Assembly (NCBI GenBank): GCA_029245675.1
Contig: JAQWOV010000019.1
Span: 104,812-168,811 of the forward strand
DNA length: 64,000 nt
Reading direction: 5' to 3'
Source of the DNA: Acidimicrobiales bacterium
GTDB taxonomy: Bacteria > Actinomycetota > Acidimicrobiia > Acidimicrobiales > MedAcidi-G1
How positions within the stretch are numbered: the first letter of the stretch is position 1; each line of letters starts with the position of its first letter. Both the position numbers and the translations under genes were made by a program. Below, piece after piece: positions 35,949 to 44,665 of the stretch. The notes beneath the pieces are model-generated. The model was not told the DNA's origin and made no database searches. It worked only from the letters and a program-made list of their open reading frames with translations.

Positions 35949-37163
35949 ATGGAAGAAATGGAAGTGCAAGAAATTTCGACAGAGGAATCTTCGGATAAAA
36001 GTAAAATAGAAGACGAATTGGCCTTAGAAGAGGAACAGATTAGCGATAGAGACGCCGCTAGAAGCTCTTTAGGGCTAGGCCATAAGCAAAAAATTATCCT
36101 CAAAGCCTTTGTGGCGTTTCTACTTTTAGCTGTAGGCGTTGTGCTTGGAGGATTATTTATCTATCTGAATGAAGACGACGTGTCGACATCAGTACCTCAA
36201 ATTAGTTTTCAACTAGGAGAAGCACCTGTCCAGAGCCCCAGCGAAGAACCTGTGGTGGCTGTTGCTAAAGCAGTTACCCCATCTGTTGTTTTAGTGGAGA
36301 TTCCAGGTTCAGGTCAGGGTTCTGGGATTATTCTTGACTCTGAGGGGCATATAGCCACAAATGGACATGTAGTGGATCAAGCAGAATCGGTCTTAGTTAC
36401 TCTTTCAAACGGACGAAAAATTGAGGCTGACGTTATTGGTTCAGATATTCGGCGGGATGTCGCTGTTGTGAAACTCATAGATGTAGTTCCGGATCTGACT
36501 CCTGCAGTATTCGCTCCAAGCGACGACATCCAAGTAGGACAATTAGCAGTTGCAGTTGGAAGCCCATTTGACCTCACGCAAACTGTTACATCAGGAATTG
36601 TCAGTGCACTTGGTCGTGTTGTCTCATCTTATGGATGTGAAGTAGGAGGCTTTGATAGCGCTGAATGTGCTGGTATTTCGACAATTCAAACAGATGCACC
36701 AATAAACCCTGGAAATTCAGGTGGCCCTCTAGCAGATAGATACGGGCGAGTCATAGGGATGAACACCTTGATTTATACGGGGGGGATTGTTGAAGGAAAT
36801 ATAGGAGTTGGATTTGCTTTGCCTAGCGACACGGTTGTTTTAGTTTCTCAGAGGCTTATAGCCGGTGAACCTGTCGGAACAGCATGGCTAGGCATTCGAG
36901 GAGAGTCACCTGATGATGGTCGAGGAGGAGCGATCATCATAGAACTAACATCGGGCTCACCAGCTGACCAAGCAGGGTTGAAAGTCGGAGATCTAATCAT
37001 TGCTTCTGAAGGTCGGCCAATCATCACAATGGAATCGTTACGCGCTGACATCCAACTCCGATTACCTAGTATGACAATCACTCTTGATTATGAGAGAGAC
37101 GATGTTCTTTCTAGCACTGAAGTCACCTTAGGTGACTTAGATAAGTTTCTTGCAGAGCCATAG
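35949..37163 (+). CDS. Membrane-anchored HtrA/DegP-type serine protease with PDZ
   Basis: The N-terminal 48 residues are acidic and cytoplasmic, followed by one transmembrane helix (about 49-73) and an extracytoplasmic trypsin-like domain. The triad reads His140 (ATNGHVV), Asp170 (DIRRDVAVVKL) and Ser257 (NPGNSGGPL). Cys230 and Cys240 sit in one loop and could form a disulfide. A PDZ domain fills about residues 300-395 (AWLGIRG, GSPADQAGLKVGDLI). Such proteases degrade or refold damaged envelope proteins. It follows the histidine kinase by 40 bases, as pepD follows mprB in mycobacteria. Confidence 0.93.
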   Translation: MEEMEVQEISTEESSDKSKIEDELALEEEQISDRDAARSSLGLGHKQKIILKAFVAFLLLAVGVVLGGLFIYLNEDDVSTSVPQISFQLGEAPVQSPSEEPVVAVAKAVTPSVVLVEIPGSGQGSGIILDSEGHIATNGHVVDQAESVLVTLSNGRKIEADVIGSDIRRDVAVVKLIDVVPDLTPAVFAPSDDIQVGQLAVAVGSPFDLTQTVTSGIVSALGRVVSSYGCEVGGFDSAECAGISTIQTDAPINPGNSGGPLADRYGRVIGMNTLIYTGGIVEGNIGVGFALPSDTVVLVSQRLIAGEPVGTAWLGIRGESPDDGRGGAIIIELTSGSPADQAGLKVGDLIIASEGRPIITMESLRADIQLRLPSMTITLDYERDDVLSSTEVTLGDLDKFLAEP

Positions 37164-37217
37164 CAAGACTAAAGACCACTAATTCTCAACCAATACTGCA
37201 GGTAGAATCAGAGTTCT

Positions 37218-38108
37218 ATGAACTTTATGCATCGTTTAGGAAGAACTCGGGCGTCCTTCGCAGCCAATCTTTCAAAAGTCCGATCGCTAACTGTGGTAGA
37301 TGAAAATATTTGGGAAGACCTAGAAGAGACTCTTTTGCTGGCAGATGTTGGAGTAAATACAACTGACAAGATGATAAATAAGGTTCGTCAAATATCCCTG
37401 GAAGAAAAAATTACTGACCCTGAAGGCATTTTGATAGTTCTTCAAAAGGAGATGAAGGACTCACTAGAAACATCAGATAGAGAACTAAATCAAGCATCTT
37501 CCCCAAGCGTTTGGTTGTTTGTTGGTGTAAATGGAGTTGGCAAAACGACGACAATAGGAAAAATCGCTAATCAGAAAAAGTCCTCCGGGAAACAAATAGT
37601 TCTCGCCGCCGGAGATACTTTTAGAGCCGCAGCGGTTGAACAACTAAAACAATGGGCTGAACTTTCTGAATCAATAGTGGTAAGTGGCTCTGAGGGCGCA
37701 GATCCAAGTTCTGTTGTTTTCGATGCTGTTGAACATGCAGCGTCAAAAGGCGCTGATCTCGTACTTGCAGACACCGCTGGGAGGGTGCACACTAAAAGCA
37801 ATCTCATGGAAGAACTTCAAAAAATTCGTCGGGTTGCAGAAAAAGGGGCTGGAACCGTAACTGAAACTCTGCTCGTATTAGACGCCACTACAGGGCAAAA
37901 CGGTTTAATACAAGCAAGACAATTCACGGAAGCAGCAGAAGTTACTGGCGTCGTACTAACTAAACTTGATGGAACCTCACGTGGAGGAATCATATTTGCT
38001 GTACATGAAGAACTAGGAATCCCTGTGAAACTAATTGGAATAGGTGAAGGGATCGAAGATCTCCTCCCCTTTGATCCGAACGAATTCGTAGACGGCCTCT
38101 TCGAATAA
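37218..38108 (+). CDS. ftsY: Signal recognition particle receptor FtsY
   Basis: The 296-residue NG-domain GTPase has an N-domain helical bundle (DENIWEDLEETLLLADVGVNTT) and G motifs GVNGVGKTTTIGKIA, AAGDTFRAAAVEQLKQW, LADTAGRVHT and TKLDGTSRGG. It receives ribosome-SRP complexes at the membrane. The acidic A-domain found in E. coli and many actinobacteria is missing, so this is a short form. Start ATG 37218 or ATG 37227 are both possible. It precedes ffh by 23 bases. Confidence 0.95.
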   Translation: MNFMHRLGRTRASFAANLSKVRSLTVVDENIWEDLEETLLLADVGVNTTDKMINKVRQISLEEKITDPEGILIVLQKEMKDSLETSDRELNQASSPSVWLFVGVNGVGKTTTIGKIANQKKSSGKQIVLAAGDTFRAAAVEQLKQWAELSESIVVSGSEGADPSSVVFDAVEHAASKGADLVLADTAGRVHTKSNLMEELQKIRRVAEKGAGTVTETLLVLDATTGQNGLIQARQFTEAAEVTGVVLTKLDGTSRGGIIFAVHEELGIPVKLIGIGEGIEDLLPFDPNEFVDGLFE

Positions 38109-38131
38109 CTTTTTGAAACGATTTATGTAAC

Positions 38132-39577
38132 ATGTTTGAAACCCTTACAAGCCGTTTTGACGGAATAATAAAAAAAATACGTAGTAAAGGACTCCTGGGA
38201 CCAGAAGAGATTGAAGAAGTTCTGAAAGAAATACGCGCAGCTCTTCTTGACGCAGATGTCAACTTAAAAGTAGTCCGTTCATTTCAAGAAAGAATTCGAG
38301 TCCGAGCTCTCGGGGAAGAGGTAAGTGGGGTACTCAACCCTGGTCAACAAATCGTCAAGATCGTTTCAGAGGAACTCACAAATATTCTTGGCAGAGAAGC
38401 AGTCAAGATCACCTTTGCTTCTAAACCTCCCACGATTGTAATGCTCGCTGGATTACAAGGATCAGGAAAAACTACGACGGCCGCCAAACTCGCAAAATGG
38501 TTTAAAAGCCAAGGACGAAACCCTCTACTTGTAGCTGCTGATTTAGCTCGCCCTGCTGCCGTTGATCAATTAAGAACGCTAGGTTCCCAAGTTGAGGTTC
38601 CGGTCTTCAGCGAGATGTCAGATCCTGTAACCGTAGCAAAATCCGGACTAGAAGAAGCTCGACGCCTGGGGCGAGATGTCGTGATATGTGATACCGCAGG
38701 CCGACTCACAATTGACGACTCCATGATGAAAGAGATCGGTGAGATTTCAGAAGCTATTTCTCCTCACTACACGTTCCTTGTTGTTGATGCCATGATTGGA
38801 CAAGAAGCAGCATCAATCGCTGAAACATTCCATGAGGTCATTGAGTATGAAGGAATTATTCTCACGAAACTTGATGGAGATGCACGCGGAGGAGCAGCTT
38901 TATCTATTAGTGAAGTTGTAGGTAAGCCTGTAACTTTTGCATCCAACGGAGAAAAGATTGAAGATTTCGAAATCTTCCACCCCGATCGTCTCGCGAGTCG
39001 CATTCTTGGGATGGGGGATATCGAAACTCTTATAGAGAAGGCAGAAGAGACCTTCGAAAAAGAAAAATCTCAAGCAGCCATGGAAAGGATGATTCAAGGG
39101 ACCTTCACTCTTGATGACTTTCTTGATCAACTTCACCAAATAAGAAAAATGGGCCCCATCAGCAGCATGATGGGAATGGTGCCCGGGGTGGTACAAACTG
39201 GACAACAGCTAGATGAAGAAACCGAAGAAAGAAGAATTAATAGGTTAGAAGGCATCATCCATTCGATGACTTCCGTAGAAAGAGCAACTCCAGAGATTAT
39301 TGATGGCTCACGGCGAAGCCGAATAGCGCAGGGAAGCGGTACGCAACCATCTGAAGTTTCGCAGCTTGTAAAACAATTTCGCGAAATGAAAAAAATGATG
39401 AAGAAAGCTCCTAAAGGACCAAAAGGACGCAAATCAAAGAAACAAAAAAATCGACAAAAAGGTGGAAGAACCTCAAATCCGCCAAGCAAAACGGGACTTT
39501 CTCTGCCTGGATTGGGAGAAGACCAGGCAAAAGAAAAACTAAAAAATTTAGATTTGAGCGATTTTGACTTTTCATAA
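38132..39577 (+). CDS. ffh: Signal recognition particle protein Ffh
   Basis: The 481-residue protein has the N domain (MFETLTSRFDGIIKKIRSKG), the G domain (GLQGSGKTTTAAKLAKW, DLARPAAVDQL, CDTAGRL, TKLDGDARGGAALS) and the methionine-rich M domain with MGPISSMMGMVPGV, which binds SRP RNA and signal peptides. The tail is Lys/Gly-rich. It pairs with the upstream FtsY for co-translational targeting. No SRP RNA gene was found in the window. Confidence 0.96.
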   Translation: MFETLTSRFDGIIKKIRSKGLLGPEEIEEVLKEIRAALLDADVNLKVVRSFQERIRVRALGEEVSGVLNPGQQIVKIVSEELTNILGREAVKITFASKPPTIVMLAGLQGSGKTTTAAKLAKWFKSQGRNPLLVAADLARPAAVDQLRTLGSQVEVPVFSEMSDPVTVAKSGLEEARRLGRDVVICDTAGRLTIDDSMMKEIGEISEAISPHYTFLVVDAMIGQEAASIAETFHEVIEYEGIILTKLDGDARGGAALSISEVVGKPVTFASNGEKIEDFEIFHPDRLASRILGMGDIETLIEKAEETFEKEKSQAAMERMIQGTFTLDDFLDQLHQIRKMGPISSMMGMVPGVVQTGQQLDEETEERRINRLEGIIHSMTSVERATPEIIDGSRRSRIAQGSGTQPSEVSQLVKQFREMKKMMKKAPKGPKGRKSKKQKNRQKGGRTSNPPSKTGLSLPGLGEDQAKEKLKNLDLSDFDFS

Positions 39578-39714
39578 ATCTAGATATGTGCCAAAAAGGC
39601 TGGAAATCTGTTCATAATCGGGCAGACTGTTTCTCCGACTAGGTGCGTATCATTAGTACCAAGAAATTAAGCCACATCGATTGAGTGGCACGAACAAATA
39701 GAGAGAGAGCCACT

Positions 39715-40212
39715 GTGGCTGTAAAACTTCGCCTTATGCGAATGGGAAAAAAGAAACAACCGACCTACCGAGTGGTAGCTGCAGATTCGCGTAAAGCGCG
39801 AAATGGCAGATTTATTGAAGTAGTAGGTTTTTATGATCCTCGTCAAGACCCATCAGTAATTGAAATAGAGACTGAGCGAGCAGTGCACTGGCTCCAGCAT
39901 GGTGCACAACCTTCTGAACGAGTCAAAAAACTACTTCAAATATCGGGAGCGTGGGAGTCCTTCTCTGGTGAAGCCTTCGTTCCACCCGAACCAAAAGCAA
40001 AGAAAAAAGAAGAGGTAGTTGAAGAGGCTGCTGAAGAGGTAGTTGAAGAGGTAGTTGAAGAGGCTGCTGAAGAGGTAGTTGAAGAGGCTGCTGAAGAGGT
40101 AGTTGAAGAGGCTGCTGAAGAGGTAGTTGAAGAGGCTGCTGAAGAGGTAGTTGAAGAGGCTGCTGAAGAGGTAGTTGAAGAGGTAGTTGAAGAGGAAGAA
40201 GAAAATCAATGA
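39715..40212 (+). CDS. rpsP: 30S ribosomal protein S16 with long acidic repeat tail
   Basis: The S16 core occupies about residues 1-80 (VKLRLMRMGKKKQPTYRVVAADSRKARNGRFIEVVGFYDP). The protein then extends with a Lys-rich linker and about 60 residues of Glu/Val/Ala repeat, doubling the usual length of about 80-90. GTG 39715 has GAGAGAG just upstream and matches the conserved start. The earlier ATG-free frame from 39685 is not needed. It overlaps the KH-protein gene by four bases (ATGA). It heads the rpsP-khpA-rimM-trmD-rplS run. Confidence 0.95.
   Translation: MAVKLRLMRMGKKKQPTYRVVAADSRKARNGRFIEVVGFYDPRQDPSVIEIETERAVHWLQHGAQPSERVKKLLQISGAWESFSGEAFVPPEPKAKKKEEVVEEAAEEVVEEVVEEAAEEVVEEAAEEVVEEAAEEVVEEAAEEVVEEAAEEVVEEVVEEEEENQ
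40012..40191 (+). repeat. 12-bp tandem repeat in the rpsP tail
   Basis: Fifteen perfect 12-base units, of types GAGGTAGTTGAA (Glu-Val-Val-Glu) and GAGGCTGCTGAA (Glu-Ala-Ala-Glu), mostly alternating to give a 24-base period. The unit length is a multiple of three, so the frame is kept and long spurious frames appear on the opposite strand. Confidence 0.95.
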
Positions 40213-40457
40213 GTGGACAAGCTTCCACTGCAGAGGGTGTACTTGAGTACTTAATTAAGTCAATTGTCGAAAACCCGGATGCAGTAGAAATAGAAGTCAG
40301 TGAAGACGAGCGTTGCACTTTTTCGGTAACTGTGGCTGATGACGATATGGGTCGAGTAATCGGTAAGAGAGGACGAGTCGCAAATGCTATTAGAACCATT
40401 GTTCGCGCAGCGGCAGTTCGTGATGAAATTGAGATAGATGTCGATTTTGTTGACTAG
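40209..40457 (+). CDS. khpA: KH-domain RNA-binding protein KhpA
   Basis: The 82-residue protein is a single KH domain with the GxxG loop in GRVIGKRGRVANAIRTIVRAAA. KhpA partners with KhpB in regulating RNA in Gram-positive bacteria. Its place between rpsP and rimM is conserved. The ATG overlaps the rpsP stop, so translation is coupled. Confidence 0.93.
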   Translation: MSGQASTAEGVLEYLIKSIVENPDAVEIEVSEDERCTFSVTVADDDMGRVIGKRGRVANAIRTIVRAAAVRDEIEIDVDFVD

Positions 40458-40476
40458 ATTTTAAATACGGGTTTCA

Positions 40477-40974
40477 ATGAAAAACCCCGATGATTCAAAC
40501 CTTCTAGAAGTTGGACGAATAGATCGTGCACATGGTGTTAAAGGTGAAGTAATAGTAAATCTAATTACAGACCGAACAGAACGTTTATCAAAGGGCTCAA
40601 AACTTCAGACTCCAAGAGGGGACCTAACGGTTCAAAATAGTCGATCTCATCAACATCGCTATCTCGTTGTATTTGAAGAAATAGAAAATCGAGAGTCTGC
40701 AGAGGAGTGGAGAGGTGTAACTCTTCATGCTGAACCAATCGAAGACCCGGACGATGACACATTATGGGTTCATGATTTAGTGGGAGCGGAAGTAATAGAT
40801 CAACATGGGATATCTCATGGGCCTGTTGCTGCAATAATTTCTAATCCAGCAAGCGACCTATTGGAACTTCAAGATGGATCTTTGGTTCCTTTGACATTCG
40901 CAATAGATATTCAACCTAAAAAACTTATATCGGTGGTAGTTCCTAAAGGCCTTTTCGAAGAGGAAGAGAAGTAA
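40477..40974 (+). CDS. rimM: 16S rRNA processing protein RimM
   Basis: The 165-residue protein has the RimM start LLEVGRIDRAHGVKGEVIVNL and the PRC-barrel part with LWVHDLVGAEVIDQHG and the VPLTFAIDI/VVVPKGLFEEEEK ending. It helps 30S head maturation around S19. It shares one base with trmD (TAATG). Confidence 0.94.
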   Translation: MKNPDDSNLLEVGRIDRAHGVKGEVIVNLITDRTERLSKGSKLQTPRGDLTVQNSRSHQHRYLVVFEEIENRESAEEWRGVTLHAEPIEDPDDDTLWVHDLVGAEVIDQHGISHGPVAAIISNPASDLLELQDGSLVPLTFAIDIQPKKLISVVVPKGLFEEEEK

Positions 40975-41708
40975 TGACACTCAAAATTAATGTCTTTACC
41001 ATTTTCCCAGAAATGATAGACAACTATACGTCTCAAAGTATTTTGGGAAGGTCACAGAACAACGACTTGTTGGAAGTGAAGAGCCACGATCTAAGAGATT
41101 ATGCGGACGGCTCTCATCGAACCGTTGACGATAGCCCCTTTGGCGGAGGCCCCGGGATGGTGCTGATGCCAGAACCGGTATTTAACGCTATAGACAGTGT
41201 CAAACCACCAAGGCCATTGATATTACTTAGCCCGAGTGGAAGAAAATTTAATCATGAAGTTGCCGCCGAACTAGCTGAATTAGATGAGTTTTCTCTTCTT
41301 TGTGGACGCTATGAAGGAGTTGATGAACGTATTCGTACACGCCTTTGTGATGATGAAATTTCTATAGGCGACTACGTACTTGCTGGAGGTGAGCTAGCGG
41401 CTTTAGTCATCGTTGAAGCGGTCGCGCGTCTCCGCCAGGGCGTGCTCGGAAATATAGATTCGGCGAGTGATGAATCCTTTGCCGATGGCCTCTTGGAACA
41501 CCCTCACTACACAAGGCCTGCAGAATTTCGTGGAGATGAAGTGCCACCTACTTTATTATCTGGAAACCATGAAGAAATTAGACGCTGGCGCAAAATCCAG
41601 TCCTTATTGATGACTTCTCGTAAGCGCCCCGATCTCATAACCAAGCGCGGCGGATTGACGCAGGAAGAATTAGAGCAATTGAAGCAGATTGACAAACATA
41701 AAAATTAA
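40974..41708 (+). CDS. trmD: tRNA (guanine37-N1)-methyltransferase TrmD
   Basis: The 244-residue SPOUT methyltransferase has INVFTIFPEM at the start, DDSPFGGGPGMVLMPEPV, LLCGRYEGVDERI and SIGDYVLAGGELAALVIVEAVARL, which forms the trefoil SAM site. The C-terminal domain begins with FADGLLEHPHYTRPAEF. It makes m1G37 in tRNAs to prevent frameshifting. Confidence 0.96.
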   Translation: MTLKINVFTIFPEMIDNYTSQSILGRSQNNDLLEVKSHDLRDYADGSHRTVDDSPFGGGPGMVLMPEPVFNAIDSVKPPRPLILLSPSGRKFNHEVAAELAELDEFSLLCGRYEGVDERIRTRLCDDEISIGDYVLAGGELAALVIVEAVARLRQGVLGNIDSASDESFADGLLEHPHYTRPAEFRGDEVPPTLLSGNHEEIRRWRKIQSLLMTSRKRPDLITKRGGLTQEELEQLKQIDKHKN

Positions 41709-41798
41709 TAGGGGTGAATCTTCTCAGAAGCCTCTACACTTATTATGCGACCGGAACACGGTTCGCTTTAATTTTGACCAATTCGCTGAGGATATAAA

Positions 41799-42146
41799 AT
41801 GCAACCCACAGACCTCGTCGATCAACAAAATCTCCGAGATGATATTCCTGACTTCAATTCAGGTGACACTGTCAAAGTGCACGTCCGGGTTGTTGAGGGC
41901 AACAGGCAACGAGTACAAGTCTTCGAAGGCGTAGTTCTTCGACGCCAAGGAAGCGGAGTCCGTGAAACTTTCACGGTCAGAAAACTCAGCTTTAGCGTTG
42001 GAGTAGAGCGCACCTTTCCAGTTCATTCACCGGTTATAGAAAAAATAGAAGTGGTTACTCAAGGTGACGTGCGACGAGCAAAGCTTTATTATTTGAGAGA
42101 TCGAATAGGTAAGAGAGCCAAAGTCAAAGAAAAGCGTGACTGGTAG
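41799..42146 (+). CDS. rplS: 50S ribosomal protein L19
   Basis: The 115-residue protein has the bL19 pattern: [61 protein letters not shown] and [18 protein letters not shown]. The 90-base gap from trmD has no clear promoter. Its 3' end is 11 bases from the convergent zinc-ribbon gene. Confidence 0.96.
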   Translation: MQPTDLVDQQNLRDDIPDFNSGDTVKVHVRVVEGNRQRVQVFEGVVLRRQGSGVRETFTVRKLSFSVGVERTFPVHSPVIEKIEVVTQGDVRRAKLYYLRDRIGKRAKVKEKRDW

Positions 42147-42157
42147 TTCCGACGTAA

Positions 42158-42349
42158 CTAAATCCTTTTATTCCAGCATCCGCGATGCCAATGGCGCCTC
42201 AAATCCGGAGCTTCAATCGGAACAATAACTACGTGTCCAAGACCTGCAGGTATATCTCTATTGCAACCTGGACAAATGTATTTTTTAACTGCTTGATAAG
42301 GCTGGATTGATTTAACTTCAATTTCCCCGAAGGCTTCCGGATTCTTCAT
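42158..42349 (-). CDS. Small zinc-ribbon protein (63 aa), actinobacterial type
   Basis: The 63-residue protein has CPGCNRDIPAGLGHVVIVP followed by HWHRGCW, a Cys-Cys...His-Cys arrangement that probably binds one zinc. I recall similar small proteins in many actinobacteria, but no function is established and I cannot name the family. The ATG at 42349 lies five bases after the stop of the 36-codon gene, so the two form an operon. Lys-Tyr before the first cysteine and the basic Arg-Arg-His-Trp-His run suggest nucleic-acid contact (inference). Confidence 0.75.
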   Translation of the reverse strand: MKNPEAFGEIEVKSIQPYQAVKKYICPGCNRDIPAGLGHVVIVPIEAPDLRRHWHRGCWNKRI

Positions 42350-42354
42350 CTCAA

Positions 42355-42465
42355 CTATCCTAAGAAAGCCCAGAGTAGAAGAATTAAAGCCACCGCTATT
42401 GCTGAAATAACAAAAGCGAAGTCACTCGGGCGGCGACGGTGAGGACGATTTGGATCAAAACCCAT
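42355..42465 (-). CDS. 36-residue single-helix membrane protein
   Basis: This frame was translated by hand from the reverse strand. The product begins MGFDPNRPHRRRPSD and continues as one hydrophobic helix to the end (about residues 16-36), so it has a basic cytoplasmic N-terminus and a membrane anchor. It is shorter than usual gene-calling limits. Support comes from the clean basic-then-hydrophobic layout, the five-base gap to the following zinc-ribbon gene, and a plausible divergent arrangement with the cytochrome gene 25 bases away. There is no good ribosome-binding site. Function is unknown. Confidence 0.55.
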   Translation of the reverse strand: MGFDPNRPHRRRPSDFAFVISAIAVALILLLWAFLG

Positions 42466-42490
42466 ATTGATCAGTATCGTCGGTAATCTG

Positions 42491-42826
42491 ATGCGATCAC
42501 ACTTTTCGACTTTGGTTTTATCTTTCTTTTTTTCTTCGCTTATTGCTGCTGGATGTGTAGCTTCAGTACCAGATGTTCCAGAAGGTTCGGACCAATCTTT
42601 AATTCAAGGCCGCAAAGTTTGGACAACTTTCTGCACCTCATGTCATGGACCATCAGGTTCTGGGGGACGTGGACCATCCTTGAAGGAAATAGAAAACAGC
42701 TATCCTTCTTTACCAGATATCTCCCTAATCATCAGTGAAGGTCGTAACGGCATGCCATCATTTAAAGAGACCCTTGATCAAGAAGAAATAAAATCAGTCG
42801 CCAGATACATCCAAGAGGTGCTCTGA
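42491..42826 (+). CDS. Monohaem cytochrome c lipoprotein
   Basis: The 111-residue protein has a lipoprotein signal with lipobox IAAGC (Cys22), a single c-type haem motif CTSCH (48-52) and a likely axial Met88 in NGMPSF, the class I layout of cytochrome c6/c555-like domains. It would be tethered to the outer face of the membrane and carry electrons. ATG 42491 gives the ideal signal peptide; the frame is open from a TTG at 42467. It stands alone on the plus strand between rplS and rpsB, divergent from the two small genes. Confidence 0.85.
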   Translation: MRSHFSTLVLSFFFSSLIAAGCVASVPDVPEGSDQSLIQGRKVWTTFCTSCHGPSGSGGRGPSLKEIENSYPSLPDISLIISEGRNGMPSFKETLDQEEIKSVARYIQEVL

Positions 42827-42910
42827 AGGTCTTACGTTCTGTATCCGGTCTTACTTTCATTCCGATACACTCACATAGACCAGACAACCGTTTGGTTACA
42901 AAAATATTCA

Positions 42911-42949
42911 CCCGATCAACCCACGGTCGCCTATAGGCGCCAAATCGGG
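42911..42949 (+). promoter_or_regulatory. Structured rpsB leader
   Basis: CCCGAT (42911-42916) pairs with ATCGGG (42944-42949) and encloses the hairpin CGCC-TATA-GGCG (42928-42939), 33 bases before rpsB. S2 autoregulates rpsB-tsf in other bacteria through the leader. A similar role here is inferred. Confidence 0.35.
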
Positions 42950-42981
42950 GTAAGAACAACCGATGGGAAAGGAAGCACGAC

Positions 42982-43869
42982 ATGGCAGTCGTAAGTATGA
43001 AGCAATTGCTTGAAGCAGGGGTCCACTTCGGACATCAAACGAGTCGATGGAACCCAAAAATGCAAAGGTTTATTCACGGAGAACGATCCGGAATATACAT
43101 TATTGATCTCCAACAAACACTCAGTTGTATTGAGAGCGCTTATGGTTTCACCCGGGATCTTGTAGCGAACGGAGGAAGGGTTCTATTTGTTGGAACAAAA
43201 CGACAAGCACAAGATCCAATTCGTTCGTATGCAGAGAAATGCGGAATGCCGTATGTGAACCAAAGATGGCTTGGAGGGATGCTTACAAACTTTCAAACAA
43301 TTTCAAAACGAGTAGCGAAGATGCAGGAATATCAACGCATGCGCAACTCGGGAGAATTCGAAGTTATGCCCAAAAAAGAGGCTTTACAATTCTCCAGAGA
43401 ATTAGAAAAATTGGAAAGAAACTTATCGGGAATAAGGGATATGAAGTCCGTACCAGAAGCAATTTTTGTTATGGATACTGTTAAGGAACATATAGCTATC
43501 ACGGAAGCTAACAAATTAGGAATACCAGTAATCGCAGTTCTAGACACTGACTGTGATCCAGATGTAGTCCAATATCCAATTCCCGGTAACGACGACGCAA
43601 TTCGCTCCGGGAGATTGCTTTGCCGAGTGATGTCAGACGCGATAGAAGAAGGACGGTTTATCGCCAACTCTTTAAACAAGGGAGACGACGCGCCTTCTCT
43701 TGACTCAGAGGATAAAGCCACTGAACAAGCACAGGCACAGGCACAGGCAGAAGCTGAGGCTATAGAACGAGAAATGCGTGTGGCGGAAAACCTTCAATCA
43801 GAACCGGACGAAGCCCCATCAGAAGAAACTAACGAAGAAAATAACGAAGAAAATAACGAAGGAGCCTAA
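42982..43869 (+). CDS. rpsB: 30S ribosomal protein S2
   Basis: The 295-residue protein shows the uS2 blocks: [38 protein letters not shown] text ([12 protein letters not shown]), [29 protein letters not shown] and [14 protein letters not shown]. The C-terminus has an Ala/Gln/Glu run and a repeated Asn-Glu-Glu tail ([12 protein letters not shown]), beyond the usual end. AAGGA precedes the ATG. tsf follows two bases after the stop. Confidence 0.96.
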   Translation: MAVVSMKQLLEAGVHFGHQTSRWNPKMQRFIHGERSGIYIIDLQQTLSCIESAYGFTRDLVANGGRVLFVGTKRQAQDPIRSYAEKCGMPYVNQRWLGGMLTNFQTISKRVAKMQEYQRMRNSGEFEVMPKKEALQFSRELEKLERNLSGIRDMKSVPEAIFVMDTVKEHIAITEANKLGIPVIAVLDTDCDPDVVQYPIPGNDDAIRSGRLLCRVMSDAIEEGRFIANSLNKGDDAPSLDSEDKATEQAQAQAQAEAEAIEREMRVAENLQSEPDEAPSEETNEENNEENNEGA

Positions 43870-43871
43870 TC

Positions 43872-44663
43872 ATGACAGATGTGACTGCTCAGGATGTCAA
43901 ATCATTAAGAGATGCCACTGGTGCTGGAATGATGGACGCAAAAAAAGCTTTAATCGAAGCTGGCGGAGACGCTGAAGCGGCAGCTCAGGTACTACGAGAG
44001 AAAGGCCTAGCGAAAGCGGCTACTCGGACAGATCGAGAGAATGCCGAAGGAGCAGTATCAGTCCTTGTAGAGGGAAACAAAGCTGTCCTTGTACACGTTA
44101 AGTGCGAAACAGATTTTTCTGCAAAATCTGAACAATTCCAGAATTTTGTTAATTCTCTAACAGCGGATGTTCTTTCCCAAGGAGCGACAGCCGTAGAAAA
44201 CCATGTTCAAGAACTTGATGATCTCCGCTTATCAGTAAAAGAAAATGTTGAGATAGGAAAAGTTGAAGTAGTGGAAGCAGCAGATGGAAATCTCATAGAC
44301 ACCTATGTCCATAAGCAGGACGGAAGAGGTGTTAACGGAGTCATTGTTGAAGGAAAAGATGTAGATCAAGAAACACTTCACCAAGTCGCACTTCATGTGG
44401 CATTTGCTAAACCAGCTGCGCTGACACGAGAAGAAGTGTCAGAAGAAGCTATAGAGAAAGAACGCGCTGCCCTTCTTGAAATCACTAAAGCCGAAGGAAA
44501 ACCAGAACAAGCATGGGAAAAAATAGTTGAAGGACGACTTACCGGATGGTTCAGGGAGTCAGTATTGCTTGACCAAGGGCTTCATGGCGACAAGACTCCA
44601 GTTAAGGATTCTTTAGGTGGCGGAGAAATAGTTCGTTTCGCCCAAGCCTATCTCGGAGGTTAA
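43872..44663 (+). CDS. tsf: Elongation factor Ts
   Basis: The 263-residue protein has the UBA-like start [25 protein letters not shown] and the core domain phrases [21 protein letters not shown] and AREQALxx-type C-terminal helices, with [16 protein letters not shown] and [10 protein letters not shown]. It exchanges nucleotide on EF-Tu. It is co-transcribed with rpsB and followed two bases after its stop by pyrH. Confidence 0.96.
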   Translation: MTDVTAQDVKSLRDATGAGMMDAKKALIEAGGDAEAAAQVLREKGLAKAATRTDRENAEGAVSVLVEGNKAVLVHVKCETDFSAKSEQFQNFVNSLTADVLSQGATAVENHVQELDDLRLSVKENVEIGKVEVVEAADGNLIDTYVHKQDGRGVNGVIVEGKDVDQETLHQVALHVAFAKPAALTREEVSEEAIEKERAALLEITKAEGKPEQAWEKIVEGRLTGWFRESVLLDQGLHGDKTPVKDSLGGGEIVRFAQAYLGG

Positions 44664-44665
44664 GT

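Noticed and set aside
39923..40399. Long opposite-strand open frames across the rpsP tail
   Set aside because: They come from the 12-bp repeat, whose length is a multiple of three, so the antisense frames lack stops. The products are low-complexity Leu/Gln or Phe/Leu/Asn runs with no domain.
41709..41798. Promoter search before rplS (TTGACC and TATAAA)
   Set aside because: The two elements are only 13 bases apart and the second touches the start codon, so they do not make a usable promoter.
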